From Microthyrium microscopicum (taxonomy: Eukaryota; Ascomycota; Dothideomycetes; Microthyriales; Microthyriaceae): a DNA stretch of 64,000 nt. Below the pieces are notes generated by a model. It did no database searches. It was not told the origin of the DNA and saw only the letters and a program-made list of their open reading frames with translations. The stretch spans positions 816,233-880,232 of the forward strand of contig MU004238.1 of the NCBI GenBank assembly GCA_010405405.1. The letters run 5' to 3'. Positions 12,283 through 24,445 of this stretch are shown one piece after another. Both the position numbers and the translations under genes were made by a program. The number at the start of each line of letters is the position of its first letter. Position 1 is the stretch's first letter.

Positions 12283-12842
12283 TCACTTATACTCCATCTG
12301 TCCAGGTGGCGGTGGAGGCGGTCCTTCAGGTCCCTTAGGACCAGGCGGCTGCATCTGATATTGTTGTTGCGCTCCATGTGCTTGGCCACCGGTCACGTCA
12401 GGCCGAAACTTGATATCTTGATAGAAATTGCAGATGTGGCAGCCGATTTCCTACAACACAGTTAAGTCCGCCTATATCTAGCTCGTGTAGGATCGTATAC
12501 CTTCCAGGGTTTCAGCGAGAAGGGTACTAAAGGCTATGAATCGTCAGCGGTGCTTTGATTGGTAGTTGGATGCTGTTCGAGTGACGTACGACGAAGCAAA
12601 ATGTGAACCACTCCCTAAATCGTTATATGAACGTTAGCGTTGCCAGATCGTATCTCCTTCGTTGGGATTGACGGACCATCGCTTGAATACGCGTCCTGAC
12701 ATGTTCCCGCAATTGTGGCACGGTACTGTGACATTCTCGTAGCCCTTAAGCGGCGATGTGAACGCTATGCGCGTTAGTCTTGTAGGTTTCTAGCAGGTAT
12801 GGAGGTCATACTATGCGTTCCGCAGGTGAAGAAGAAGAACAT
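12283..12842 (-). CDS. Small zinc-ribbon protein
   Basis: Five short exons (12812-12842, 12677-12764, 12590-12614, 12501-12533, 12283-12450) give 114 aa; the introns are 47, 62, 56 and 50 nt. The protein begins MFFFFTCGTHTFTSPLKGYE, then has CHNCGNMSGRVFKRWEW, a short hydrophobic stretch FTFCFVPLVPFSLKPW, and CHICNFYQDIKFRPDV. The two CxxC pairs are the zinc ribbon of the fungal zinc-ribbon-15 type. A Gln/Pro-rich tail with GPPPPPPG ends the protein. Every exon is too short to stand out as an open frame, so the gene is easily missed. The function of the family is not established. Confidence is high because every splice junction keeps the conserved pattern. Confidence 0.82.
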
Positions 12843-13253
12843 AATGTATGATCGTATGCGCTACGAGTACTAGAAATGGTGGCAATGAGGAGGTATTCGA
12901 TGCGTAGCGATGCTTGTGAGATGGAGGATGGTAGTAGTGTTGAATGCTGTACGGGAGATCAAGAGGATGTTATGACGAGGTTGTTATTGTTGTCAGGTCG
13001 GTCAGGCAGGAGGCATCTGGATTCGGAGAATAATTAATTTAATGCAAGTCCATCTTTGCCCTTGTAGCAAGAGCTCACTGGATGAAGTGAAGTTAGTGAC
13101 GGAATAGGCTAGTAACGCCTGGACCACGCGTCGGATTGGCTGCGCCACCAACCAAGAGTTCTTGGACTCTTGGATGCATTGCAGCTGTCGCGCGTCCTCC
13201 AGTCGTTTTGCTGCAGGATCCGCCGCTTTCTCGACGATCACTAGCTAAATTTC
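12843..13253. other. Promoter of the zinc-ribbon gene and left edge of the transposon block
   Basis: This is normal-composition sequence upstream of the zinc-ribbon gene. A 79-aa open frame on the minus strand has no family features and is not called. Confidence 0.5.
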
Positions 13254-14103
13254 GAAGAAAACAACAACTTCGTGACCAAAACTACTTTTTGCTCTAACTC
13301 TACTACCACTACGAATTACTATCTAATAAATACTATAAAATACTTCTTTAGCTTTAAAGAATTTTGCCTAACTCTTTTTAATAATAAATAAGGTAGCGTA
13401 GTAACCTATTATAAATATTAAAGATCTAAACTTATAGATATATAGATCTAATATTATTATAAAAATTAATAATATTATTAAATTTATTTATAATACTATA
13501 GAAAATAAAAAAAAATTATATCTTTAGTATAAATTAAGACTACTACTTTACTTTATTAATAATTATTTTAAAAAATAAGAATAAGAATCTACTATAAGTA
13601 ATATTCTAAAGGCTATTAACTAGATTAAAGAAAATACTAATATATTAAAAACTAACGTAAAGGCTATTAAATATAATATTAATGCGCCTAAACCTAATAC
13701 TAAAAGCCTTAATATTAAACCTTAAGAAGTATATATTTAAGTTAATATAGTAGCCTTAGCTTTATTACCTTCTTTAATCTAATCTAAACTAACGTTAATC
13801 TCTTCCTTTAGTAACGTGTTTAAATACTATATTTTAATAGTATGTATTAATAATAAAGAATAGTCTTCTATATTCTATACTACTAAGAACTATAAATAAG
13901 ATATTATTAAAAAGGCTAATAAGAAAATCTAAAACTTCTCCTTCTTTCTTTTTTATTAAGTTAAACTTATTACTACTTACTTCTTTCTAAATAGAAACGT
14001 ATAGCTATTTATTAAAATAGTTATATAAGTAAAGATTCTCTAAATTTATAAGAAAAAATAGTAAAAGGCTATAGATATATATATAAATATATTATTATTA
14101 ATT

Positions 14104-15180
14104 CTTACTTAACGTCTAATAGCGGGCGCGCTACGGGCCTATATAGATAAATGCTAATATTAGACCGTAAAAACCTACCTAATCTAGCTGATCTACCTAA
14201 TTACCTACGGGTATTCTAACTATTAGCACACCAAAGAACTAAATTATATAGGAAAACTAACCCCTTGTGTTGCCGTTTGCCCCTTAGGCTAACGTTCTAC
14301 CGTTATGCTAAGCTCTATTAGAAGCTTAATGTAGCTGTAAGTAATTATATAATATTACCTCTAAATTCTAAGTAATAGCCCTTAATTGGCCTAGCTAGGG
14401 CCCCTTCTATATAATAGTTTGTTAGCCGTTTAGGTAGTTGCTTCTATAAATAATAGTATGCTATATATTCTATACTAAGGCCGTAACAACGTAGCCTTAG
14501 TCTGATTCCATTCCTATTGCTTATTCTAATCTCGCCGTTCTTATTGCTATATTTCTAAGGAGGCGCCGTTAGTCTACCAAAGGTTCTCTAACTACGCTAT
14601 GCTTCGCTTTAAGCTATGAATCCTAATCTAGTATTCTAAAGAATATTAGCTCTTTTTGGTGGAGCGGGTTGGGTCGGCCGATATAAACTCTATAATAGCT
14701 AGGCCGAAATGTTACGTAATAACTAGTATCTTTACCTTTCGGACTATTAATCCCTAGATTAATTTAGCTTAGTTAGATCTAATAACGGCTATCTAATCTT
14801 ATTACTAAGAGCCGTAGCTAATGATTCTTAGTATGCTAAATAGGCTCCCTTGGTATCTACAACGCGTTATATAGTACGCTTTTATGTTGTTATAAGCGCC
14901 CTTTAGGAGGTTGCTTAGGATGTCGTAGAAATATACGCTAGACTATTCTAGGGTTAGTATAGGCTTAGTAAGAAGAATCTTACTAGGCTAGTAGCTATAA
15001 TTACTACTTTAGCCGTCGTCGCTACTACTTCTAAAAATAATAGGTACGTGCCTACTACTTCTAGAAGCAGCTATTGCTAATTTTAGTCGTAATAGTTACT
15101 AAAATTAGGAGGAGGAGTGTAGGAATTAAACCTACGCCTTCTTGATCCGTAGTAGAAGCTACGGTAAGTCGAGATATACT
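14104..15180. other. Less mutated block of unknown origin inside the RIP block
   Basis: G+C is clearly higher than on either side and some CpA/TpG remains, so this piece has suffered less RIP or is of different age. I find no coding motif. Just to its right, a TATATAAATATA at about 15205 preceded by CTCCCC resembles a retrotransposon LTR promoter, so it may be a fragment of another LTR element. No terminal repeats were found. Confidence 0.4.
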
Positions 15181-15666
15181 CTACTATACTAACTCCCCTA
15201 TATAAATATATAAGTCTTTACTTATAGCGTCCTTATATATAACGTAAATATAGAAAGCCTTAAAAGAAATAAGTTAGAAATTATTAAGAAATAGACCTAT
15301 TAAAACTAAGAAATATTCTATAAATATTTAATTAATAACTTCTTTTTGCTTAAAAAGCTAAATATAAATTAAAAAGATATATTAATAGTTCTTAACTTTA
15401 AAGCCCTATTTATTATTAATAACGTTTTATATATTAAGGTTCTTAATTAAAATAGAGGAATTAAAAAAGTCTAAAAATATACTAAGAACTATAAAATTAA
15501 AAAATATTTTAAATATTATAAATATAAATATATAGAAACTTAATATTCTAAGAGTAATTATTATAGCTATTATACCTTATATACTTATCTAACCTTAGTT
15601 TATTAATTAGTAAATAATATACTAAAATACTACCTTTATAATAGACTATATAAAACGTAATTAATA

Positions 15667-15671
15667 ATATA
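15667..15671. repeat. Target site duplication ATATA, left copy
   Basis: Five bases directly before the left LTR, identical to 24441-24445 directly after the right LTR. A 5-bp duplication is normal for Ty3/gypsy integration. Confidence 0.7.
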
Positions 15672-15990
15672 TATAAAAGATAGTTTAAAGTAAGGGAAAT
15701 AGATTCTAAGAACTAGTATTAAGATAAGACTAATACTTAATCTTCTAAGAGATTAAGTCTACTTCTTTACTTATGCTCTTTTTTATCTCTTTTTTAGTAA
15801 GGCTATTTCTTCTTCTTATTCTTAGCTCTATTTTAGCTTCGTCTTATTATAGTAGAGAGTAGGCACTATCTATATTAACTTAGTAGTTTATTAGTAAAAA
15901 GCTTTTTTATAGCATACTATAAGAGTAGAGTAAGTAAGAAGGTAGTAAAATACTTACGTCTCTATAGTAAGTCTATAAGGATTTATAATA
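15672..15990 (-). repeat. Ty3/gypsy LTR, left copy (3' LTR of the minus-strand element), 319 bp
   Basis: It aligns over its full length with 24122-24440. The differences I saw are C/T or G/A transitions, as RIP produces. Read on the minus strand, the LTR would have begun TGTTAC and ended TTTTACA; in this copy both termini have become TA. Confidence 0.85.
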
Positions 15991-18900
15991 AAGCCTTCTC
16001 TTTTAAAGGAAGTTGCCTCTAATAACTTAGCTATTATGCCTTTCTTTTTTAGTAGGTATAGTCTTAACCTATAGTATTTCTATCTCTAAAGTTATTATAG
16101 TATTTACTATATAGGTAATAATAACTCTATTTATTATAATAGTATTATATATATATATAATACTAAAATATTTTAGAATTATAATACTCTATCTTCTTAA
16201 TACTATAACTTTTTCTTTTTATAAGTAATCTATAAGTATATTACTTACTTAAAATCTTAAAAGTTTTTAAAACTATATCTTTCTAGAGTTCTTAATTTAA
16301 CTTATACCTTTTCTATGCTCTATCTATATTCTTTTTACCTATCTTTAATATTTTTAACTTTTTAATATATATTTTAATAGCGTTTTAATTATTCTCTTAT
16401 AATGTCTTCTTATTATTATTTTAGTAATTTATATAGTAGTAGTTTATCTTATTAGGACCTTATTAACGTTAATTTCTTTAATAATAATAACTTTATTAAT
16501 AATAGTAATTTATAAGAGAGTAAGTAGTTAGTTAACCTTAACTTAGGTAATTATTCTTTAGGAATATATTACGCTTTTTAGGAGTTCTAATAATCTTAGT
16601 AACGTAGTAGCTAACCTTCTAAGCATATAACTTATTAGCGTTCTATTACTCTTTATACTTTATAGAGTTCTTAGCGCGCTCTTAAGGGGCTTAAGTTATA
16701 TAATTATAACTTAGTCTAACTTACTAACTAGGTAGCCCTCTTAAAGCCTTAGGGAGGCTTATTAACTCTTTACGTCTTATTACTCTTAGGTTATATTATT
16801 ACTAGTACTAATCTGCTATTTATTTCTTATTTAGCCTAACGTAGTATTAATAGCTTTTATTACCTACTCTAAGTACTTTTTAGTACTACTATAATTAACT
16901 TAATTACTAACTCTACTCTATAGCTAACCTATACTTTATACGCCTCTTAGGCTAATAGAAAACGTTATTATAAGGATACTTTATTACTAGAGCCTTTATA
17001 GCTATCTACTACTTATCTTATAATTAAGAAGTAGACTACTTACTAGAGTACTTTTGCGCTACTCTATACGTTATTCCTAGATAGTAAGAAGTCTAAGTTA
17101 GATAACTTATCTAGTAAGCTAGAAGATATAGACCTAAGTCCTATAGCCTAGACTACTTAGTAGTAGGCCTTTATAGTAAGTATATTATAAGTAACTTACC
17201 TAATTCTTTTACTAACTTATACCTTTATAGAATATTACTTAGATTATATCTTACTCTTAAGCTATACTTACTCTACTTCTCTTCTTATATTACTTTTAAT
17301 ATTTATAGAATATTATTAATAATATAGTTTACTATTGTCTTAATAGTAGCTATATTCTATAAGATACTATATATAGTTATAAAGATAACTTTACTAAGTA
17401 TTATTACTATACCTACTAGAAGTATTATTATAATATTATAAGTATCTTATTAGTAACTTAGATATAGCTTACGTGCTAACCTCTATTTAGGTACTTATAG
17501 TCTTTAATAAGGTTATAAATAACCTAATCTACTTACGTATTTACCTTACGTCTTTTAACTTTATAAGTTCTATTATAGTTATTATATCTTTAGGTTTCTT
17601 TATTAAGTTTTATTAGTATAGTAATATATATTATATTTATAATAAAGAGTTAATATATTATTAATAAGCCTATAATACTTTTATTATAGCTTAGCGTTAT
17701 ATAGAGGGTTACTTAAGAGGCTATAGCTATCTTATAGCCTTAGATATAGTATTCTATATTTATATTATACTTAGTTATATTAAAGATATACTAGAGTAAG
17801 CTAATAATATTTAGTATCTTAGTATAGGTTCTTTTACGTTTTATTTATAAGTTATACTCCTACTAACTATTATTTCTAGAATTATCTTTTATCTATATTC
17901 TATACTTAGTTATAGGTTTAAGTACTTATCTAGCCTATAAGAATCTACCTAGAAAGCTTTAAATTACTTAATCCTTACTAGAAGCTAGGTCTTATTACTA
18001 ATAACCCTCTATTATCTTTACTTATTAGTAGTTTACTTATATAGGGCAATTATCTTTATATTTGCTTCTTATCTTTTTTAGTCTAAAATAGGGAGAATAT
18101 TACTATATTTAAGGCTTATATGCTTCTTAAATTTATTCTAGACGTTAGTACCTTATGCTTTATAGTATATCTACCTATTATAGAGGAGATTAAGGATAAA
18201 AAGGTAGGTAGTATATAGACTAAGTAGTTTAATAAAGAGACTATACTACTTTTCTATAGCTCTTCTCTAGCTACCTAAGCTTAGGCTTAATATACTAATA
18301 AAATAGCTTACTCTTTCTACTAATTTTAGTAGCATTATGCTACTAGTAAAGTAACTACTTACTATAACCTAGATAATAGTATTAATTCTATTAGTATTAA
18401 TCTTAGCTATTTTTATCCTCCTCTTACGCCTATAACGTCTATAACTTATAATATTTCTTTGCTTACTTACTTATTTACTAATAGCGTACTAATTATTTTA
18501 GCTATATCTATTACGTACTTCTTTCTTAGTAGTCTTAAAGTAACTAATAGTATCTAATGCTTACTTTTAAAGTTATAGCGTTCTAATATATAGAGTTAAG
18601 GTCTAGTAATTAGGTTACGTTTTAGTTATATAAATACTATATTTATTTATTTCTTTAGGTATAAGTTACTAGTCTTAATATTTTTTAGGACTAGCTTTTT
18701 TATTAACTTACTATTTATAGTTATAGTATTTAGGAAAAATTCTTATTTTTTATTATATTTATTAGTAGTCTACTCCTTCTATCTCTATAGAAAAGAGTCC
18801 TTTTTTATAGTACTAGCCTATTAGTTTCTTATAAGACCTTTTAATTTTATTTAGGTTTTATTTACGTCTTACTAGTAATTTACTTAGCTATAATTTTTAC

Positions 18901-21900
18901 TATTTCTATTTTTAGTTTTCTATTTTTTATCTTGCTAGTTAGTTACTTTTTTATAGTAAATAAAAAGCGTATAAAAATCTCTTCTCTCTTATAACGCCTT
19001 TTTTTATAGTTTTATTCTTCTTTTTTTCTTTTCTTTATAATAGTAAGCTTAAGTCTACTAGCTTCTTTAAAAACCTTAATTAAGTCTTATACGTTTTTAT
19101 AGTCTTCTTCTTATTCCTAAGAGTTATAAATTAAGAGATAGCTTTATTAATAGATAAAGTATTTAACTTTTCCTTTCTATTTCCTTTTATTTAAGATAGC
19201 TCTTACTTTCTATTCTTCTTTATTTTTTAGCTTAATAGCTATAGAGAGCTCTAGTTCTTTTTAACCTTCTCTTTAATAATATAGCTTAAGTTTAGATATA
19301 TAGAAGACGTTATAGATTTAGTAGCCTATTAGGAAGTTTAGTTAATAAGCTTATTCTCTAACTATATTTTAGATACTAAATAGTCCTATATAGTAAAAGG
19401 CTAGCTTCTTACTTAGTAGTTTAAGTTTAATATTCTTTATTAATAGTAGAACTTTATCTCTTATATAGAATAATATTAAGGTATGCTTCTTATTATAGAA
19501 CTTAGCTTAGTATTCTACTACTTTTTCTTAGCGTTTCGCTATCTTTTCTTAGTCTTATTTTATTCTTATTACTCTTTACTTTACTATTACTACTTTACTT
19601 TCCTCTTCTTTAAGCCTATCCTTAGGGTTTATAAAGAGGTCTACTAAGAAGATTAGTTTATATCTTATTTTAGCTATATTTAGAGTATAGTTAAGTATTT
19701 TATTATAAGACGTATTTATTACCTATTATATTATAAGTAAGAGGCTTAACTAGTTTGTTTAGTTTTTAGTAGTAAAGGCTTATAGATAATATCTTAGTAC
19801 TAAGTTTTGCTACTTAGTTTAGCTATTAATTTATAAATACTAGGCTATAGATAGCCTATATTTTACCTTTCTTACTTAGTATAGTTTAGTCTAAAATTTA
19901 CTTATAAAAATAGATCCTCTATTTAATATAATACTTACTAGTAGGCCTTTTTTTAAGAAAACTCTTCTTTCTATAAGTTCTACTAGCTCTTTAGTAGTTA
20001 TATCTTTTATAGTTTTAATATACTTTATTTATTTAGTATACTAATCTATAATTACTAATATAGCGTTAAATATTATAAGTCTATATTTATAAGGTAATAA
20101 ACTTATAATAAAGTCTATAGTAATTTCTTACTATAGTTAAATTAGTTAAGGTAGAGACTTTAACTTACTATAGGGTTAATACTATCTTATTTTTATTCTT
20201 TAGTAGATTAAGTAAGTCTTTACGTATATTTATACATCTTTTTTTATCTTTAGCTAGTAAAACTATTTATAGAATAGTTTTATAGTACTTTAGACTCTTA
20301 GGTATCTTATTAGTAAATTATTATAGTATATTACTAAGAGTTTATCTCTTAAGGTAAGCTTATAGAGTATATATAATTAGCCCTTATAATAGAGATAGTC
20401 TCTTTAGACTAACTAAGTATTCTTTAGCTATTAAGTCTCTTTAAACTTTAGCTATATATTAAGTACTTCTTAAATACGTTTAAGTTCTTTATTACTATCT
20501 TAGGTAACTTAGACTAAGGTAATTAGCACGTTTAGAGCTTCTCTATTTATAATATATAGATTTTATATTATTTCTCTTATTATAGTTCTTAAAATATAAA
20601 TATAGTTTAGAGTAGTAATTACTTTCTAGAAGCTAAGGAAGTCTTTACTCTCTTTACTTATAGTATCTTAGTTACTTATTTACTTATAAGGTATCTTACT
20701 TATTCTTAATACGTTTAGTACTAAGTAGTACTTAATATTAGATATCTTATTTATAAGGTTATACTTATTTATTATTAGCGTCTTGCTAATAAGTTACTTT
20801 ATTAGCTTAAGACTATTTATAAAGACTAGCTTTTTCTATTTCTTTTTTAAGAAGAGTCCTAGCTTTTTCTAAAGAGTAGGTAGTAAGTTATTTATAGCTT
20901 ATTTTATAATAGTATAGTTAAGTTATTTTAATAGTATATCTATAGAATTTATCTTTTTACTTTAATACCTAATATAGAAGTTATACTTTACTAATATAAT
21001 TACTTAGCATACTTAGCGCTTATTTAAGTTCTTTTATTTTATAAACCCTACTAGGTTATTATAATTAGTTAAAATCTTAATAGGGTAGTAACTACCTTTA
21101 AGGTAATATTACTAATATTTTATAGCTTTAATAATAGTAAGGAGCTTCTAGTTATAGGTTTAATAGTTAATCTTAGCTTTTATTAATTTCCTTAACTAGA
21201 AAGTAATAAGGTACTATTAGCTATCTTTTTATAGCTAAGAAAGGATACTTATAATAGTATATTAGGACGTATTAATCTTAAAGTAGATCCTTTTCTTTAG
21301 GTTAAAATATATAAGGATAGAGGCTTTACTAAAAGCTATATAAAGCGTATAAAATACTTACGTTGCTTCCTTTATCTAAATAAAAGGTTTATATTTCCTT
21401 CTAAGTTATATACTCTTAAGTAAGTTAGTTAAGGATTTTGCTACCTTTAAGTAGCCTTTAATAAACCTATAGTAGAAATTTATAAAGCTAATAAATACTT
21501 ATATATTATTATAGCTCCTAGGTTCTAGCTACTTTATAATAGACTTAACTTAACTAAGATCTATTTTTACTCCTTTTATAGAGACTATAAAACTAAGGAA
21601 TTTTACCTTATTAGTAAAGAATTAGTACTTCTTAGGATTAGTATAAAGCTTAGTAGCTAGTAAGTATTTTAATATAGTATATACATTATAAACATAATCC
21701 TTATACGTTTTAAAGAAGATAAAGATATTATTAAGGTAAATAATATAGATAATATCTAAGAGTTTTACTAATACTTTATAAATATAAGCTTAGAACGTAG
21801 CTAGGGCGTTAGTAAGTCTAAAAGGTATAACTTAGTATTTATAGTATTTATACTAGGTATAGAATACTATCTTCTATTAATTTTATTCTCTAATAGGTAT

Positions 21901-24121
21901 TTAGGTATAAGTATCCTTAAGGTTTATCTTAGTATAATATACTACTCTACTAAGTTAATCTAATATCTTACTTATTAAAGAAAGTAAGTAATAATTCTTA
22001 ATAGTAATTATATTAAGTAAGTAATAGTCTACGTAAAGTTATAATTCTTTATTCTTTTTAGATATAAAGAGTATAGATACTTTAGCTAGGCTAGTTAATT
22101 CCTAAATTTAGCCTTTTATAAGGGCTAACTTAAAGTATTCCTATAGTACTTTAAGTTTTATTACTAATAAGTTATAAATAAATCTAAAAGAAGGGTTTAT
22201 AGTTATCTTAATAGTATGTTTAATACCTTTAGAGATAAGTTTATTCTTATTCTTAATCTTAACTTAAGAGGCTAAGTTCTATAGCTCTTATAGTAGTTTA
22301 TTTTCTAAATTAATATCTACCTATAAGCTTAGCTTAAAGCTAATACTAGAGATTTCTACCTTCTTACTATTTAAGTATAAATACTTATTAAATTTTATAG
22401 TTAGTTTAAATACCTTACTATATTCTTATAGCCCTTTCTTAAATATACTCTAGTCTATAATCTTATATTTTAGCTTCTCTTTTCTAAATAGCTACTTCTT
22501 CTACCTTAAGTAGATAGAGATATTATATTTCTCTTATAGAAGAGTTCTCTATATTATAAGGTAGGTATATTTAGTCTAATTAAAAGAAAAGAAATAGTAT
22601 TTAATATCTTTATAGATACTAGAGGAGTTTTTATAATAGAAACGTAGCTAATACGTACTATAATATTTACTTCTTATTATATTATTAGTAAAACTTATAG
22701 CTTAGATACTTTCTATAGTTACTTTCTTAAGGCTATAGCATTATATAAGTTATTTATTAATAATATTAATTTAACTACTAGTATCTAAGAGGACATTTAT
22801 AGATTAGTCTTCTATAGTAAGAGAAAGATTAGCTATTATTTAAATCTATACCTCTATAGTCTAATTTAGTATTATAAAGATAGAGTTCTTAACCTTTATA
22901 ATACTTACTCTTTTCTTAGGTTAGTTTTAGATCCTAATAAGAAGAGAATAGTATTTAGGTTTCTTCTCTAGCCTTTATATCCTAAGAATTCTTCTTACTC
23001 TTAAGTAGCCTAAGAGCCTCTTAGAAGCTTATTATACTTATTTATATAATACCTAAATAGATTATAATTATAATAGGTAATTCCCTTATATATCTTACTA
23101 TCTTTTCTAGGCTTTATACTTATTAGTAGGTAAGTTAATAGTATATACCTTATATAACTTTTATACTCTTATTATTTACCTTAGCTACCTTATAGATTAT
23201 AATTTAATTAGGAAGGTTAAGGATTAATATTACTTAATAAGTCTTCTTATAAGTACTTATAGGTAATCTACTAAAAGCATTTAGTAGTATTAACTATATT
23301 AAGTTTAGTAGTTAGGATATACTTTATTAATTTAATTTATTTCTATAGTTCTAAGGTTAGCTTAATAAGGAATTTTAAGTATTATTTATCTTCTTTATAA
23401 GTTATATTAATACTAAGTTAGGTCTCTAGTAAGTTTAAGTAAGCATTAAACTCTATAGAAGTCTAAGTAGAGTACTACTTAGCTTCTTTAAGTTTCTTAA
23501 TAACTAAAAGTTTAGCTATAGTAGAGTAAGCATATTAATATTAGAGCTATTTTATAAACTTCTTCTAAGTCTAAGTTAGTAGCTTAATCTTCTTCTTCTT
23601 TAAGTTCTATTAAGTTTATAAGTTAGGACTTATAAACTAGCTAGCCTATCTAATATAGCTCTCTTACGTAGTAAATTAAGAAAATACTAAATAGAAAGCG
23701 TTTTTTATACTTACAATCTAGTTAATAAGTTCTTATTAAGTCTTACGTTAAAAGACTATAAAGTTAATAGGTTTTAGTTCTCTTAGTTAAGAAGAAGGAG
23801 AAGGATTCTATTATAAGACTTATAATAAGGCTATAATCTTATTATAGAGCTATTACGTCTTAGCTACGTATACTTATTCTTATTTATTAATTTAAGCTAT
23901 TACTATATAAAGAGTAGCTAAAGTAGCTTCTAAGTCTATTAGTAGTAGTAGGCTATTATATTAACTTAAGTTATTATTTAAGTTATTATCTAAGTTGTTA
24001 TCTAAGTCTTTATCTTTATCTTTACCTTTATTTTAGCCTTTATTAGAGTTCCTTATACTCCTTATTATTATAAAGATTTATTAGGCTTACTACTATATAG
24101 TACGTTAAGAAGTATTAGAAT
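15991..24121 (-). mobile_element. Ty3/gypsy retrotransposon internal region, RIP-inactivated
   Basis: This 8.1-kb interior lies between paired LTRs. On the minus strand the reverse transcriptase core is legible at about 21600-21770: IIYLNNIFIF stands where YLDD is normal (bases 21727-21738, both Asp codons changed to Asn), followed by a stretch matching the LxxxKLYxNPxKC pattern. The start of the integrase core is seen near 20040-20100 as FNAILVIID before a stop. Reverse transcriptase lying upstream of integrase in element order supports Ty3/gypsy rather than copia. Stops are everywhere in all frames, so no protein can be made. Confidence 0.82.
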
Positions 24122-24440
24122 TATAAAAAATAGTTTAAAGTAAAGGAAATAAATTCTAAGAACTAGTATTAAGATAAAACTAATACTTAATCTTCTAAGA
24201 GATTAAGTCTACCTCTTTACTTATACTCTTCTCTATCTCTTCTTTAGTAAGGCTACCTCTCCTTCTTATCCTTAGCTCTATTTTAGCTTTATCTCGTTAT
24301 AGTAGAGGGTAGGTACTATCTACGTTAACTTAGTAGTTTACTAGTAAAGAGCTTTCCTATAGCGTACTATAAGAGTAGAGTAAGTAAGAAGGTAGCAAGA
24401 TATCTACGCCTCTATAGTAAGTCTATAGAGGTTCGTAACA
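24122..24440 (-). repeat. Ty3/gypsy LTR, right copy (5' LTR of the element), 319 bp
   Basis: Pairs with 15672-15990. This copy keeps the original terminal CA (TG on the element strand) at 24439-24440, and retains more G and C than the left copy. Confidence 0.85.
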
Positions 24441-24445
24441 ATATA
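24441..24445. repeat. Target site duplication ATATA, right copy
   Basis: Matches 15667-15671 exactly. Confidence 0.7.

Larger units (their letters stand above)
13315..15671 (+). mobile_element. Tad1-like LINE, 5' part with ORF1 zinc knuckles (RIP relic)
   Basis: On the + strand, in one frame starting at 15481, three zinc knuckles remain readable with Cys and His codons turned into Tyr: CX2CX4HX4C at 15505-15546, CX2CX4HX4C at 15562-15603 and CX2CX3HX6C starting at 15628. This spacing is that of the gag-like ORF1 of Tad/jockey-type LINEs. The last Cys codon of the third knuckle is exactly where the LTR element inserted. Upstream, 13.3-14.1 kb could be the ORF1 N-terminus but shows no motif; 14.1-15.2 kb appears foreign to it. 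Confidence 0.65.

Noticed and set aside
13002-13241. 79-aa minus-strand frame beside the transposon block
   Set aside because: No recognisable domain, no splice support, and ordinary length for chance.
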